NCBI GenBank assembly: GCA_030605745.1 | Contig: JAUWHT010000396.1 | Coordinates: forward strand, 1 to 13,915 | Direction: 5' to 3' | DNA length: 13,915 bases | From: Pirellulales bacterium | GTDB lineage: Bacteria > Planctomycetota > Planctomycetia > Pirellulales > Thermoguttaceae | Shown: positions 1 through 6,824 of the stretch, piece after piece | How the letters are laid out: every line of letters starts with the position of its first letter | How positions within the stretch are numbered: the stretch's first letter is position 1 | Made by a program: the position numbers and the translations under genes | The notes under the pieces: generated by a model | Seen by the model: the letters and a program-made list of their open reading frames with translations, nothing else | Told to the model about the DNA's origin: nothing | Database searches by the model: none

Positions 1-1
1 C

Positions 2-535
2 GGCAGCGTGCCGGCGGCGATCGTCGGGCTGATCCTGAAGGGGCAGTTCGAGGGCATACTGGAAACCCCCCTGACAGCAGGGCTAATGTTCCCCATCACC
101 GGATTGATGCTCCTCTGGGCTGCCCGACACCAAACCGGTGAGACTGTCTGCCGTGAACTGAGCTATACCCACGCGGTGCTGATTGGCGTTCTCCAGGCAT
201 TTGCGATCCTGCCGGGTATTTCCCGAAGCGGCGCCACCATCGTCGCCGGACTCGGCTGCGGACTGCGGCGCGACGAGGCGGCCGCGTTCTCCTTCCTGCT
301 GGCCATACCCGCCATCGGTGGGGCCGGACTGCTGGAGGCGGCCGAATGGCTGGGCGGTTCGCACGGCACCATCCCTCTGGGGGCCCTGGCCGCCGGTGCA
401 CTGCTGAGCTTCGCCACCGGGCTAATCTCGCTCTGGTGGCTGGTGCACTGGCTGCGGCAAGGCCGGCTGCAACGCTTCGCCTGGTACGTGATCCCCTTGG
501 GACTGGCGGTTAGCGCCTGGCAATTGCTCGGTTGA
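2..535 (+). CDS. uppP: Undecaprenyl-diphosphatase, C-terminal part (5' end outside window)
   Basis: The protein dephosphorylates undecaprenyl diphosphate to the monophosphate, recycling the lipid carrier of peptidoglycan and other envelope polymers; it is an integral membrane enzyme. The frame is open to the left edge, so the start lies outside the window and about 177 residues remain of a family that usually has 260-290. The diagnostic family motif PGISRSGATI is encoded at 212-241 (the second conserved motif of BacA/UppP proteins, with the SRS core). The opening residues GSVPAAIVGLILKG match the conserved loop that normally precedes it. At least four hydrophobic segments follow, ending in a short hydrophobic tail before TGA at 533-535. 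The next gene, an apbE homologue, begins about 20 bp downstream on the same strand, so the two are probably co-transcribed. Identification is secure; only completeness is limited. Confidence 0.93.
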   Translation, partial: GSVPAAIVGLILKGQFEGILETPLTAGLMFPITGLMLLWAARHQTGETVCRELSYTHAVLIGVLQAFAILPGISRSGATIVAGLGCGLRRDEAAAFSFLLAIPAIGGAGLLEAAEWLGGSHGTIPLGALAAGALLSFATGLISLWWLVHWLRQGRLQRFAWYVIPLGLAVSAWQLLG

Positions 536-545
536 ACTACAAAAT

Positions 546-562
546 GCAGGCAAAATGCCTGC
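546..562 (+). other. Small hairpin over the apbE start codon
   Basis: Two perfectly complementary 7-nt arms (gcaggca at 546-552 and tgcctgc at 556-562) are separated by aaa. The ATG at 555-557 sits in the loop and 3' arm. If that ATG is the start, the hairpin would hide it in the mRNA; if translation begins at the in-frame ATG at 573, it lies just upstream. Neither ATG has a good Shine-Dalgarno sequence, so translation could depend on ribosomes finishing uppP. The function is inferred; only the complementarity is seen. Confidence 0.35.
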
Positions 563-1673
563 GGTACAGGCAATGCGCAGAGATCAATGGATCGGCGGTG
601 GATTGATTCTCACGCTGATCGTCCTGGTAGGCGTCGGCCTGTGGAAGACGTCCGGTGGGCGGAACCCCGGGCGAATCGCCGTGGTACGCCAATGTCGGGC
701 CGTGATGGGAACCGACTGTACGCTGGTGGCGGTGGTGCCTTTCCGCCGGCAAGCAGATGCCGAGGCACTGCTGGCCGAGGCCGAAACCACGCTACGCGCG
801 GCCGAAGCACGCATGAGCACCTGGCTGGCCGACTCGGAATTGGGACGGCTCAACGCGGCCGCCGCGGGCAAAGAGGTCCCGCTCTCGCCCCAAACTCTGG
901 AGGTGCTCCGCGCCGCACGCGAAGCCCACTTGCAGACCGGCGGCGCTTTTGACGTCACCTGTCGGCCGTTGATCGAGCTGTGGCGACACACTGCTTGCGA
1001 GCAAGCAGTGGCACACATTTGCCTCAAACCATGGGAACTGGCCCAGGCCCGCGCCAGGTCCAACTGGCAACTCATCCGACTGACCGGCACCGGCGCCGTC
1101 AAACGCACACCTGCGGTGCGACTTGACCTTGGAGGTATCGCCAAAGGTTACGCCATCGATCGGGCCGCCGAGGTGTTGCGTGCTGCCGGTGTCATCGGCG
1201 GGATGGTCGACGTCGGCGGCGATCTGCTGTGCTTCGGCCGGCCGCTGGCCGGCGAAACCTGGCCGGTTGACGTAAAAAACCCCTCGGCCCCCGGACGCCT
1301 GGTCCAACTGCGGTTGCGCGAGGGCGCCGTGTGCACCAGCGGCAATTACGCGCGGTTTACCGAAATCGCAGGCAAGCGGTACAGCCACATCATCGATCCT
1401 CGCACCGGCTGGCCCGCCGAGACGGCTCTCTCGGTGACGGTGGTTGCCCCCACGGCAATGACCGCCGACATTTGGGCCACCGCACTAAGTGTGCTGGGGC
1501 CGGAAGGATTCGAGCGGTTGCCCGAGGGAGTCGAGGCCCTGATGGTCTTCGGCAACGAACACGATCGTCAAATCCGCTGCACCACCGGAATGTGCAACCT
1601 ATGGCATGATTTCCGACCACTTGCCCTGCTTGGCGCTCCGGAGCACCGTATCACACACCCGTTGGGTCCGTAG
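555..1673 (+). CDS. apbE: FAD:protein FMN transferase (ApbE family), membrane-anchored
   Basis: ApbE transferases use FAD to attach FMN covalently to a Thr or Ser of target flavoproteins such as Nqr/Rnf subunits, on the outer face of the membrane. The 372-residue product has a basic N-terminus and one hydrophobic segment (about residues 12-29) as a signal anchor; no lipobox cysteine is seen. Family motifs occur in order: MGT (51-53), ARMSTWLADSELGRLN (85-100), TGGAFDVTCRPLIELW (128-143), DLGGIAKGYAID (191-202), CTSGNYARF (260-268), HIIDPRTG (278-285) and the metal-site segment TADIWAT (303-309), with D304 and T309 as expected ligands. The start is uncertain: ATG at 573 (residue 7) is equally plausible. 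The last ~25 residues are encoded in DNA that also codes, antisense, for the conserved end of the neighbouring dehydrogenase, and look like a non-family tail. No Nqr/Rnf target is visible here. Confidence 0.93.
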   Translation: MPAVQAMRRDQWIGGGLILTLIVLVGVGLWKTSGGRNPGRIAVVRQCRAVMGTDCTLVAVVPFRRQADAEALLAEAETTLRAAEARMSTWLADSELGRLNAAAAGKEVPLSPQTLEVLRAAREAHLQTGGAFDVTCRPLIELWRHTACEQAVAHICLKPWELAQARARSNWQLIRLTGTGAVKRTPAVRLDLGGIAKGYAIDRAAEVLRAAGVIGGMVDVGGDLLCFGRPLAGETWPVDVKNPSAPGRLVQLRLREGAVCTSGNYARFTEIAGKRYSHIIDPRTGWPAETALSVTVVAPTAMTADIWATALSVLGPEGFERLPEGVEALMVFGNEHDRQIRCTTGMCNLWHDFRPLALLGAPEHRITHPLGP

Positions 1674-2765
1674 CGCCGTTCGCATGGTGGGCTCGAACGG
1701 CTCGCCGCCTTCCAGGCTGGCCAGGAAGTCGGCAAAGCCGTTGATGAACGTGTGCTCGTAGCCGATCGTGCAGCCGGGCACCCACCAGTTTTTCATGTAC
1801 GGGTGCTCGAAGTTGGTCACGTGTATCCGCTGCCAGCCGGTCAGGTGATCCTCGATCTTTTTGCCGGTCTCCGGATCAGCGTACCGGAAGTACTGCAAGA
1901 TGTGCGGATCTTCCAGGTCGAAAAAGATTGCACCGTTCTCGCCGTTGATCTCCATGGTGCTGTAGTTTTTTCGACCCCGGGCGTAGCGGGTGCTTTCGAA
2001 GGTGCCCATCGAGCCGTTCTCGAAAACGGCCAGGAACATGCAGGCGTCGTCAATATCGACCTTTTCGACCTTGCCGCTCTCGGCGTGCTTCCGCTCTTTG
2101 ATGAAGGTCTCGGTCGCCGCCACCACGCGCCGGATAGGGCCGTTGAGCCATTCGGCCGTATCGATCGAGTGTGCCAACAAGTCGCCGGTCACACCGGAGC
2201 CGGCCACCTTCGAGTCGAGCCGCCACAGCGCCATCCCGCCCTGGGGCACGTCGGCCGAGATGGTGTAGTCCTGGTTATAGGTTGCACGATAGTGGAACAC
2301 CCGTCCCACGCGGCCTTCGTCAATAATCTGCTTGAAAAGCGCGATGGCCGGCACGCGGCGGTAGTTGAACGAGACCATGTTGGCCACGCCCGCCTTCTCC
2401 ACCGCGGCCACCATTTCTTCGCCTTCGGCCATGTTCATCGCCAGCGGCTTCTCGCAGACGATCATTTTGCCGGCCTCGGCCGCCGCGATCACCACGTCGT
2501 GGTGCATAAAGTTGGGCACGCAGACGTCCACCAGGTCGATGTCGTCGCGCTGGACGAGCTTTCGCCAGTCGGTCTCCGTCGATTCGTAGCCCCATCTCTG
2601 GGCGAATTCTTCCAGCTTCTCGCGATCTTCCTCCCGGGCGTAGCACGCCTTGAGCACCGGCCGGTGCTCGCGCGGAAAGAAATGGTTCACCTGCAAGTAC
2701 GCGTTCGAGTGCGCTCGGCCCATAAACCCGCAGCCGAGCACGGCAACATTCAGTGGTTTAGACAT
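1599..2765 (-). CDS. Gfo/Idh/MocA family NAD(P)-dependent oxidoreductase
   Basis: A 388-residue soluble dehydrogenase of the glucose-fructose oxidoreductase / inositol dehydrogenase family, which oxidises or reduces sugars, inositols or glycosides with NAD(P). It begins with a Rossmann fold, nucleotide-binding motif GCGFMG at residues 11-16, followed by the family lysine motif CEKPLAMN (104-111, K106). The C-terminal alpha/beta domain carries GDLLAHSID (194-202), whose His199 and Asp202 fit the usual catalytic positions. No signal peptide is seen, so it should be cytoplasmic. The ending (RTQRVCDTVLRSAKQGKWSE) is typical of the family, so the 75-bp overlap with the apbE 3' end is real coding on this strand. 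The Shine-Dalgarno region is weak. It is the last gene of a leftward set after the cupin and sugar-isomerase genes; an 83-bp gap with a palindromic element separates it from the isomerase gene. The substrate cannot be named from sequence alone. Confidence 0.93.
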   Translation of the reverse strand: MSKPLNVAVLGCGFMGRAHSNAYLQVNHFFPREHRPVLKACYAREEDREKLEEFAQRWGYESTETDWRKLVQRDDIDLVDVCVPNFMHHDVVIAAAEAGKMIVCEKPLAMNMAEGEEMVAAVEKAGVANMVSFNYRRVPAIALFKQIIDEGRVGRVFHYRATYNQDYTISADVPQGGMALWRLDSKVAGSGVTGDLLAHSIDTAEWLNGPIRRVVAATETFIKERKHAESGKVEKVDIDDACMFLAVFENGSMGTFESTRYARGRKNYSTMEINGENGAIFFDLEDPHILQYFRYADPETGKKIEDHLTGWQRIHVTNFEHPYMKNWWVPGCTIGYEHTFINGFADFLASLEGGEPFEPTMRTALRTQRVCDTVLRSAKQGKWSEIMP

Positions 2766-2788
2766 GATTTTCTACTTTCGTTGGAGTT

Positions 2789-2848
2789 CATAAAGCCGCG
2801 ACCGTTGGTCGCGCCCATATAACCGCGACCACCGGTCACGGCTTTATG
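2789..2848. repeat. Palindromic intergenic element, degenerate copy
   Basis: An inverted repeat with 25-nt arms (2789-2813 and 2824-2848) has two mismatches and a 10-nt loop. The outer arms read cataaagccg and cggctttatg. A second, perfect copy lies at 11159-11214 with the same arm sequence. The element sits between the isomerase stop codon (2849-2851, directly adjacent) and the Gfo/Idh gene. In RNA it would form a strong GC-rich hairpin inside the leftward transcript, which could stabilise the upstream mRNA or attenuate the downstream gene. No T-run follows, so it is not a classic intrinsic terminator. Confidence 0.85.
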
Positions 2849-3778
2849 TTAGCCGTACTTCACAGCCAACTCGTCGACGAACTTCTTGCAATCCTCGGTG
2901 GCCTGCCAGGCGTCGGGCCAGAAGCACAGATCGATGGTCCACCAGTTGTCGGGGCAGCCGGCCTCGACAATCGCCGGCATGATCCCCTCGAAGTCGAGTT
3001 CGCCCCGGCCGAACGGCGGGTGGGTGCTGGTCTCGTTGTTGTGCAGCGTGCCGTCGGAGTCGATCAGGTGCAGCCGGCCGATCTTGCCGCTCAGTCGCTG
3101 GGCCAGCTCCTTGACGCCGCCTTGCAGCGTCTCTTTTTCGCCCACCTGCCGGGCGCCGTGGACAGCCACCATGTTGGCGTGGCAGGTGTCGAACATGGTG
3201 TAGAAATTGTCTTCGGCCACCCCGTCCAGGATGCGGAAGATGTCGCCGGGCTTGTTGAAGCAGAAGCCCGGCTCGAACTCCCATGCCACCCGTAAGCCTG
3301 CATCCGCCGCAATCTTGGAACACTCTTTCCAGGTCGCGATGACTCGGCTGAGCGCGTCGTCGTAATCGACCACCTTTTCGGCCGGCTCTTCCCCGGGAAC
3401 CTGGCCAATGGTGCCGGGCGGCTCGGTCGTATCGACACGAATCACCTCGATGCCCAGGTCGTTGCAAAACCGGACGTTTTTCTTGAAGCAGCCGATGTAA
3501 GAATCCTTGCGGGGTGCAGTGATCAGTCTTTCGCCCCACAGGTCGGCCGCCAGCCCGCTGCACCCCATCCCGCGCGATTCCCAAAGGTCGCGGACCTCCT
3601 GGCGCTTGTCCAGGGTGTTCAGCGCGTCGGGATTGGGGTGCTCGCCGAAGCCGCCCAACTCCAGCCCATCGAAGCCCAGATCAGACAGCCTTTCAACCAC
3701 CTCGGGAAACGGGACCGGCTTCTCGGCGTATGGGCCGATCGAATACGCCCAAGTGCCGATCGAAATTCGTTTGGACAT
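2849..3778 (-). CDS. Sugar phosphate isomerase/epimerase-like TIM barrel (AP-endonuclease-2 fold)
   Basis: A 309-residue single-domain protein of the xylose-isomerase-like TIM barrel superfamily, whose members isomerise or epimerise keto-sugars and inosose derivatives using a divalent metal. The opening strand ISIGTWAYSIGPY and the following FDGLELGGFGEHP (about 36-48) are typical. Candidate metal and substrate residues are E167 (AWEFEPG), D197 and H200 (MFDTCHAN) and H237 (RLHLIDSDG). The last ligand, usually Glu in a wWtvE-type strand, appears here as Asp283 in WWTIDLCFW. The start at 3776-3778 is chosen because AAAAGGA lies about 10 nt upstream and the family fold begins there; the frame stays open to 3874, but that extension runs into an inverted repeat and has no family similarity. 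There is no signal peptide, so a cytoplasmic enzyme. It lies between the cupin and Gfo/Idh genes and probably acts on the dehydrogenase's keto-sugar substrate or product (inference). Confidence 0.9.
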   Translation of the reverse strand: MSKRISIGTWAYSIGPYAEKPVPFPEVVERLSDLGFDGLELGGFGEHPNPDALNTLDKRQEVRDLWESRGMGCSGLAADLWGERLITAPRKDSYIGCFKKNVRFCNDLGIEVIRVDTTEPPGTIGQVPGEEPAEKVVDYDDALSRVIATWKECSKIAADAGLRVAWEFEPGFCFNKPGDIFRILDGVAEDNFYTMFDTCHANMVAVHGARQVGEKETLQGGVKELAQRLSGKIGRLHLIDSDGTLHNNETSTHPPFGRGELDFEGIMPAIVEAGCPDNWWTIDLCFWPDAWQATEDCKKFVDELAVKYG

Positions 3779-3828
3779 GGTATACGGGTCCTTTTTCAAG
3801 TAAGTGAGGGTATCCGGGAATTCAGGAC

Positions 3829-3898
3829 TGTGGGAGGCGACTCTGTCGGCGACTGAAGTCGACCTGTGGTTCAATCGCCGACAGAGTCACCTCCCACA
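3829..3898. repeat. Long inverted repeat between the cupin and isomerase genes
   Basis: Arms of 24 nt (3829-3852 and 3875-3898) match at 23 of 24 positions and flank a 22-nt loop. The left arm begins tgtgggaggcgactctgtcg. The sequence is unrelated to the palindromic element at 2789 and 11159. It fills half of the 147-bp gap upstream of the isomerase gene, within the leftward transcript. It could fold into a long RNA stem lowering expression of downstream genes relative to the cupin gene, or be a dispersed intergenic repeat; no T-run follows it. Confidence 0.8.
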
Positions 3899-3925
3899 AG
3901 AGTCCGCGCTGCGTGGACGCGGCGG

Positions 3926-5176
3926 CTAAACCTCTCTATGGTCCCCGATCTCCGGCATGTTCTCGTGAACGTCGGGGCCGAAGTACCGCAGGCCCACCAA
4001 CGGCTCGCCGCCGGTGTTCTCAATCTCTACGCCGGCCGTGGTCGCCTCGTGCGTGATAAACACTTCGTCCCAGGGCTCCTCGCCGAAGTGGATCATCACG
4101 GGTGTGTGCAACTGGAGCGATCCCATCCGGCCGCTGCCCTGGACGGTGATCCAGCCGCTAGCGCCGGGGTCGGTGAGTATGCACTTGGCGCCGGGCTGGA
4201 CGGTCAGCTCCTTGGCCGAGACCAACTGCCGGCCGTCGAACCGCCCGTAGTCGATCCAGCGATCGGTGTACCCGTCGCCCGATTTCTGCTGGTCCACGAT
4301 CGGCTCTACGTAGTTATGTTCCTTAAAATGCGGGTCGACGTTCTTTTCCCAGTCGAGTTGCTCGATGATGAAATCGAGGTCCTGGTGCTTTTCCTTGGGC
4401 ACGTCCTTGACCAACAGGTCCCAGGGCACTTCACGCCCTTCGACCAGCGACTGGAACATGCCGAACACGTCGCTGCCCCACTGTGGCTCGTAGGTACACA
4501 TCGAGCCCGGGGCGTGCAATACGCCAGCCGGGATCAGCCAGCCAGTCCCCGGCTTCAGCCGGTATGCCTTCGAGAGGTCGAGGATTCCGTTGTCGCCCTT
4601 GTTCCAGTCCTCCAGGCACTTACGGACGTCGCCCTTCGTGGTGCCCGGCTCCAGACCCATGAAGGTGTAGTCGAAATGGTTCTCCGCGGCATTTAGTTGC
4701 GGCGGGAAGTAGTAGCACTCGGGCTTTCCTTCCTGGTTGGTCAGCTTGGCGTGTTCGGCCGTCTGGTGCATGTGGTGCGGGATGGGGCCCATGTTGTCGA
4801 AGAACTTTGAGTAAACGGGCCACCGCGCGTACTTGTCGAACATCTTCTTGCCGATCAATCGTACCCCGGCCTCGGCGACCGCGTCTTTGAGCAGGAACCG
4901 CCGGCCCTCGAACACACAGTAGCTCAGGCCCTCGTCCTCGGCCCGGTTCTCGTTCATCGCCTCGGTAGTGCTGGCGAACCATCGTTCGTCGATCCCCCCG
5001 CGGTGTACTCCCAGGGCGTACCAATCGGTCGGCGCCAGCTTGATCCGTTTGCCGGGGTGCAGGAAGCTGCGGGGAACCCAGTTGGGGGTCAACCGCAGCA
5101 GGCCGCCGCCGGCGTCCAGCGCGCGGCGGAGAATTGCGCCCACATTGTCCTTTTTCACAATTTCCGATGCACACAT
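3926..5176 (-). CDS. Bicupin resembling class I mannose-6-phosphate isomerase
   Basis: A 416-residue protein with two probable cupin barrels. The first contains a metal-binding-like segment PIPHHMHQ (131-138), then QEGKPECYYFPPQ (148-160) and WLIPAGVLHAPGS (213-225). The pattern His-X-His ... Glu-Gly-Lys-Pro-Glu ... His fits the zinc site of class I phosphomannose isomerases. The second barrel covers about residues 318-405 (VQPGAKCILTDPG, GWITVQGSGRMG, WDEVFIT, ENTGGEPLVGLRYFGP). No signal peptide is seen. The start is supported by AAAGGTGA about 8 nt before the ATG at 5174-5176. It is the first gene of the leftward set with the isomerase and Gfo/Idh genes and diverges from the DUF4432 gene. 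A sugar or sugar-phosphate isomerase role is likely by motif; the exact substrate is unknown, and an isomerase distinct from ManA is quite possible. Confidence 0.82.
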   Translation of the reverse strand: MCASEIVKKDNVGAILRRALDAGGGLLRLTPNWVPRSFLHPGKRIKLAPTDWYALGVHRGGIDERWFASTTEAMNENRAEDEGLSYCVFEGRRFLLKDAVAEAGVRLIGKKMFDKYARWPVYSKFFDNMGPIPHHMHQTAEHAKLTNQEGKPECYYFPPQLNAAENHFDYTFMGLEPGTTKGDVRKCLEDWNKGDNGILDLSKAYRLKPGTGWLIPAGVLHAPGSMCTYEPQWGSDVFGMFQSLVEGREVPWDLLVKDVPKEKHQDLDFIIEQLDWEKNVDPHFKEHNYVEPIVDQQKSGDGYTDRWIDYGRFDGRQLVSAKELTVQPGAKCILTDPGASGWITVQGSGRMGSLQLHTPVMIHFGEEPWDEVFITHEATTAGVEIENTGGEPLVGLRYFGPDVHENMPEIGDHREV

Positions 5177-5220
5177 GATCGTTCACCTTTCTGGTTTGTA
5201 GTTGCGAGTCGAGAACTCCC

Positions 5221-5249
5221 TTTTTATTACGTCAGCGGAGTGTTGACAA
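5221..5249 (-). promoter_or_regulatory. Candidate sigma70-type promoter for the cupin-isomerase-dehydrogenase set
   Basis: On the minus strand TTGTCA (5244-5249) and TAAAAA (5221-5226) are separated by exactly 17 nt, matching 5/6 and 4/6 of the -35 and -10 consensus. Transcription would begin near 5214, giving a leader of about 38 nt before the cupin ATG. The spacing and place are right, but the -10 box is poor, so this is tentative. Confidence 0.4.
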
Positions 5250-5331
5250 GTACCCCTGGCAAAACCCCGACGCAGGGCGTACATTGAACGCCGCGGCAAG
5301 AGCAACCACTCTATGCAGGAGACCACCGATC

Positions 5332-6498
5332 ATGGCCAAGAAAACCTGGACTTTGACGGACTTGGAGCAGGGCGTCTACATCGAACAGATCGCCCTGGGG
5401 CCGGAGAACGTGGGCGGTACGGCCACGGGCTATTCGGTCAGCAAGCGGACCCTGCGGGGTGGGCTCAGCGACGGGGTGGACGTGATCGAGGTCAACAACG
5501 GCGTGTTCCGCTTCGTTGTGATCCCTACCCGAGGGATGGGCATCTGGAAAGCCAGCCTCGGCCAGGTGCGGCTCGGCTGGAACTCGCCGGTCAAGGGGCC
5601 CGTCCATCCGGCGTTCGTCCATCTGGATGAGCCCAGCGGCATCGGCTGGCTCGACGGGTTCGACGAGATGTTGGTCCGCTGCGGCCTGGAGAGCAACGGG
5701 GCGCCCGAGTTCAGCGACGACGGCACGTTGCGATACGGCCTGCACGGCAAGATTGCTAATATCCCGGCCCATAAAGTGGAACTGACCATCGACGGCGACT
5801 CGGGCGAGATCACAGTTGTCGGTGTTGTGGATGAAGCCCGGTTGTTCGGCAACAAGTCGCGGATGGTTTCCACCGTGACCACGCAGGTCGGCCGGCCGGG
5901 GATGACCGTCTCTGACCAGATCACTAACATCTCGGCCGAAGAGAGTGAACTGGAGTTGCTCTATCACGTCAACTTCGGCCCGCCACTTCTGAACCCCGGC
6001 TCAAAGGTAGTGTTGCCGGCGGCGATGGTTGCTCCGCGCGACGCGGTGGCCGCCGAGAACGTGCCCGAGTGGGACACCTACGGAAAGGAAACCCCCGGCT
6101 CGGCCGAGGTCGTCTTTTTCCTCGACCTGCTGGCCGACGCCGAGGGCCGCACACAGACCTTGCTGCGCAACGCGGCCGGCGACCAGGGCGTGAGTCTTAA
6201 GTTCAACAAGAACCAGTTGCCGCACTTCACCCTCTGGAAGAACCGCCAGGCCCAGCCCGACGGCTACGTCACCGGCCTGGAACCGGGAATCAACTTCCCC
6301 AATGTAAAATCGTTCGAGAAGCACAACGGCCGGGTGGCGATGCTGGCCCCCGGCGAGTCGCGAACGTTCGATGTTACTATCGAAGCCTACCCCGACGCCA
6401 ACTCGGTGAAAGCCGCCGAACAGGCGGTCGCCAAGTTGCAGCAAGGCAACGTGCCCAAAGTACGCGAGCAGCCGAATCCCGAGTGGTCGGCGGAATAG
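5332..6498 (+). CDS. DUF4432 family protein (aldose 1-epimerase-like)
   Basis: A 388-residue protein of the DUF4432 group, which shares the galactose-mutarotase beta-sandwich fold and is presumed to act on anomers of sugars. Visible family features are EVNNGVFRFVVIPTRGMGIW (53-72), the conserved loop YGLHGKIANIPA (135-146, H138), YHVNFGPPLL (211-220, H212 and N214), and near the end GLEPGINFPNVKSFE then a LAPGESRTF-type strand. No signal peptide is present, so it is probably cytoplasmic. The start at 5332 is preferred over an in-frame TTG at 5284 because AGGAG (5317-5321) lies 10 nt upstream and family similarity begins there. It diverges from the cupin-isomerase-dehydrogenase set across a 155-bp gap, suggesting the four genes serve one sugar pathway in which this protein would supply or remove one anomer (inference). 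The substrate is unknown. Confidence 0.87.
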   Translation: MAKKTWTLTDLEQGVYIEQIALGPENVGGTATGYSVSKRTLRGGLSDGVDVIEVNNGVFRFVVIPTRGMGIWKASLGQVRLGWNSPVKGPVHPAFVHLDEPSGIGWLDGFDEMLVRCGLESNGAPEFSDDGTLRYGLHGKIANIPAHKVELTIDGDSGEITVVGVVDEARLFGNKSRMVSTVTTQVGRPGMTVSDQITNISAEESELELLYHVNFGPPLLNPGSKVVLPAAMVAPRDAVAAENVPEWDTYGKETPGSAEVVFFLDLLADAEGRTQTLLRNAAGDQGVSLKFNKNQLPHFTLWKNRQAQPDGYVTGLEPGINFPNVKSFEKHNGRVAMLAPGESRTFDVTIEAYPDANSVKAAEQAVAKLQQGNVPKVREQPNPEWSAE

Positions 6499-6661
6499 GC
6501 TTGTCTCGTGTCCCCGGCGGTAATTGAGTAACACTTTGGCGGTTTGCAGCGACTTTCGTACAGAATATAGGCAATAGCCGTTCGCGCAACGCGTCGCGGC
6601 GATGCACCCGCGGGACGTTGTCCCCCGGCTATTGGACCCGCGAGAATCCACAGACCCGCCG

Positions 6662-6687
6662 AAATTCCCTGAAATTTTCAGGAATTT
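6662..6687 (+). terminator. AT-rich hairpin, possible terminator of the DUF4432 transcript
   Basis: Arms aaattcc plus tgaaa and tttca plus ggaattt pair over 12 bp with one bulged C (6669) and a one-base gap at the centre, so the real loop is about 5 nt. A T-rich stretch (ttttcctta) overlaps and follows the 3' arm. It lies 164 nt after the DUF4432 stop. The stem is weak in GC for an intrinsic terminator, so the call is tentative. Confidence 0.3.
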
Positions 6688-6730
6688 TCCTTACTAGTTT
6701 TCCGGAAATCGTTGTGGGGCATGAGCAGGA

Positions 6731-6772
6731 AGGTGCTTGACAGACTTGATTGACCTGCTTAGAATCGAAACA
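6731..6772 (+). promoter_or_regulatory. Strong sigma70-type promoter of the esterase gene, shared with the GH127 gene
   Basis: TTGACA (6737-6742, perfect) and TAGAAT (6760-6765, 5 of 6) are separated by exactly 17 nt, predicting a start near 6772 and a leader of about 53 nt. The 42-nt segment matches the minus-strand promoter at 12921-12962 at 33 of 42 positions, including spacer bases and gaaaca after the -10 box. Similarity beyond the boxes suggests a common regulator site or common origin. Confidence 0.75.
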
Positions 6773-6824
6773 GTCTGAAAACTTCTGAATGGTTACTAGA
6801 AATTCGTTGGAAGGATCAGCCGGC

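Larger units (their letters stand above)
6499..6824 (+). other. 326-bp intergenic region between the DUF4432 and esterase genes
   Basis: No gene is visible here on either strand. It holds an AT-rich hairpin (6662-6687) and a strong promoter (6731-6772). The rest (about 6500-6660), including a GC-rich stretch near 6580-6630, shows nothing I can assign. Confidence 0.6.

Noticed and set aside
1752..2822. Long open frame (356 codons) on the plus strand
   Set aside because: It lies opposite the Gfo/Idh gene, is rich in His, Val and Arg as expected for a GC-biased antisense shadow, and has no recognisable motif.
3779..3874. N-terminal extension of the sugar isomerase to an upstream in-frame start
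   Set aside because: The extension translates an inverted repeat, has no family similarity, and a good ribosome site precedes the internal ATG at 3778.
5243..5265. Plus-strand promoter for the DUF4432 gene from a perfect TTGACA
   Set aside because: No acceptable -10 box lies 15-19 nt downstream; the best AT-rich hexamer is about 31 nt away.
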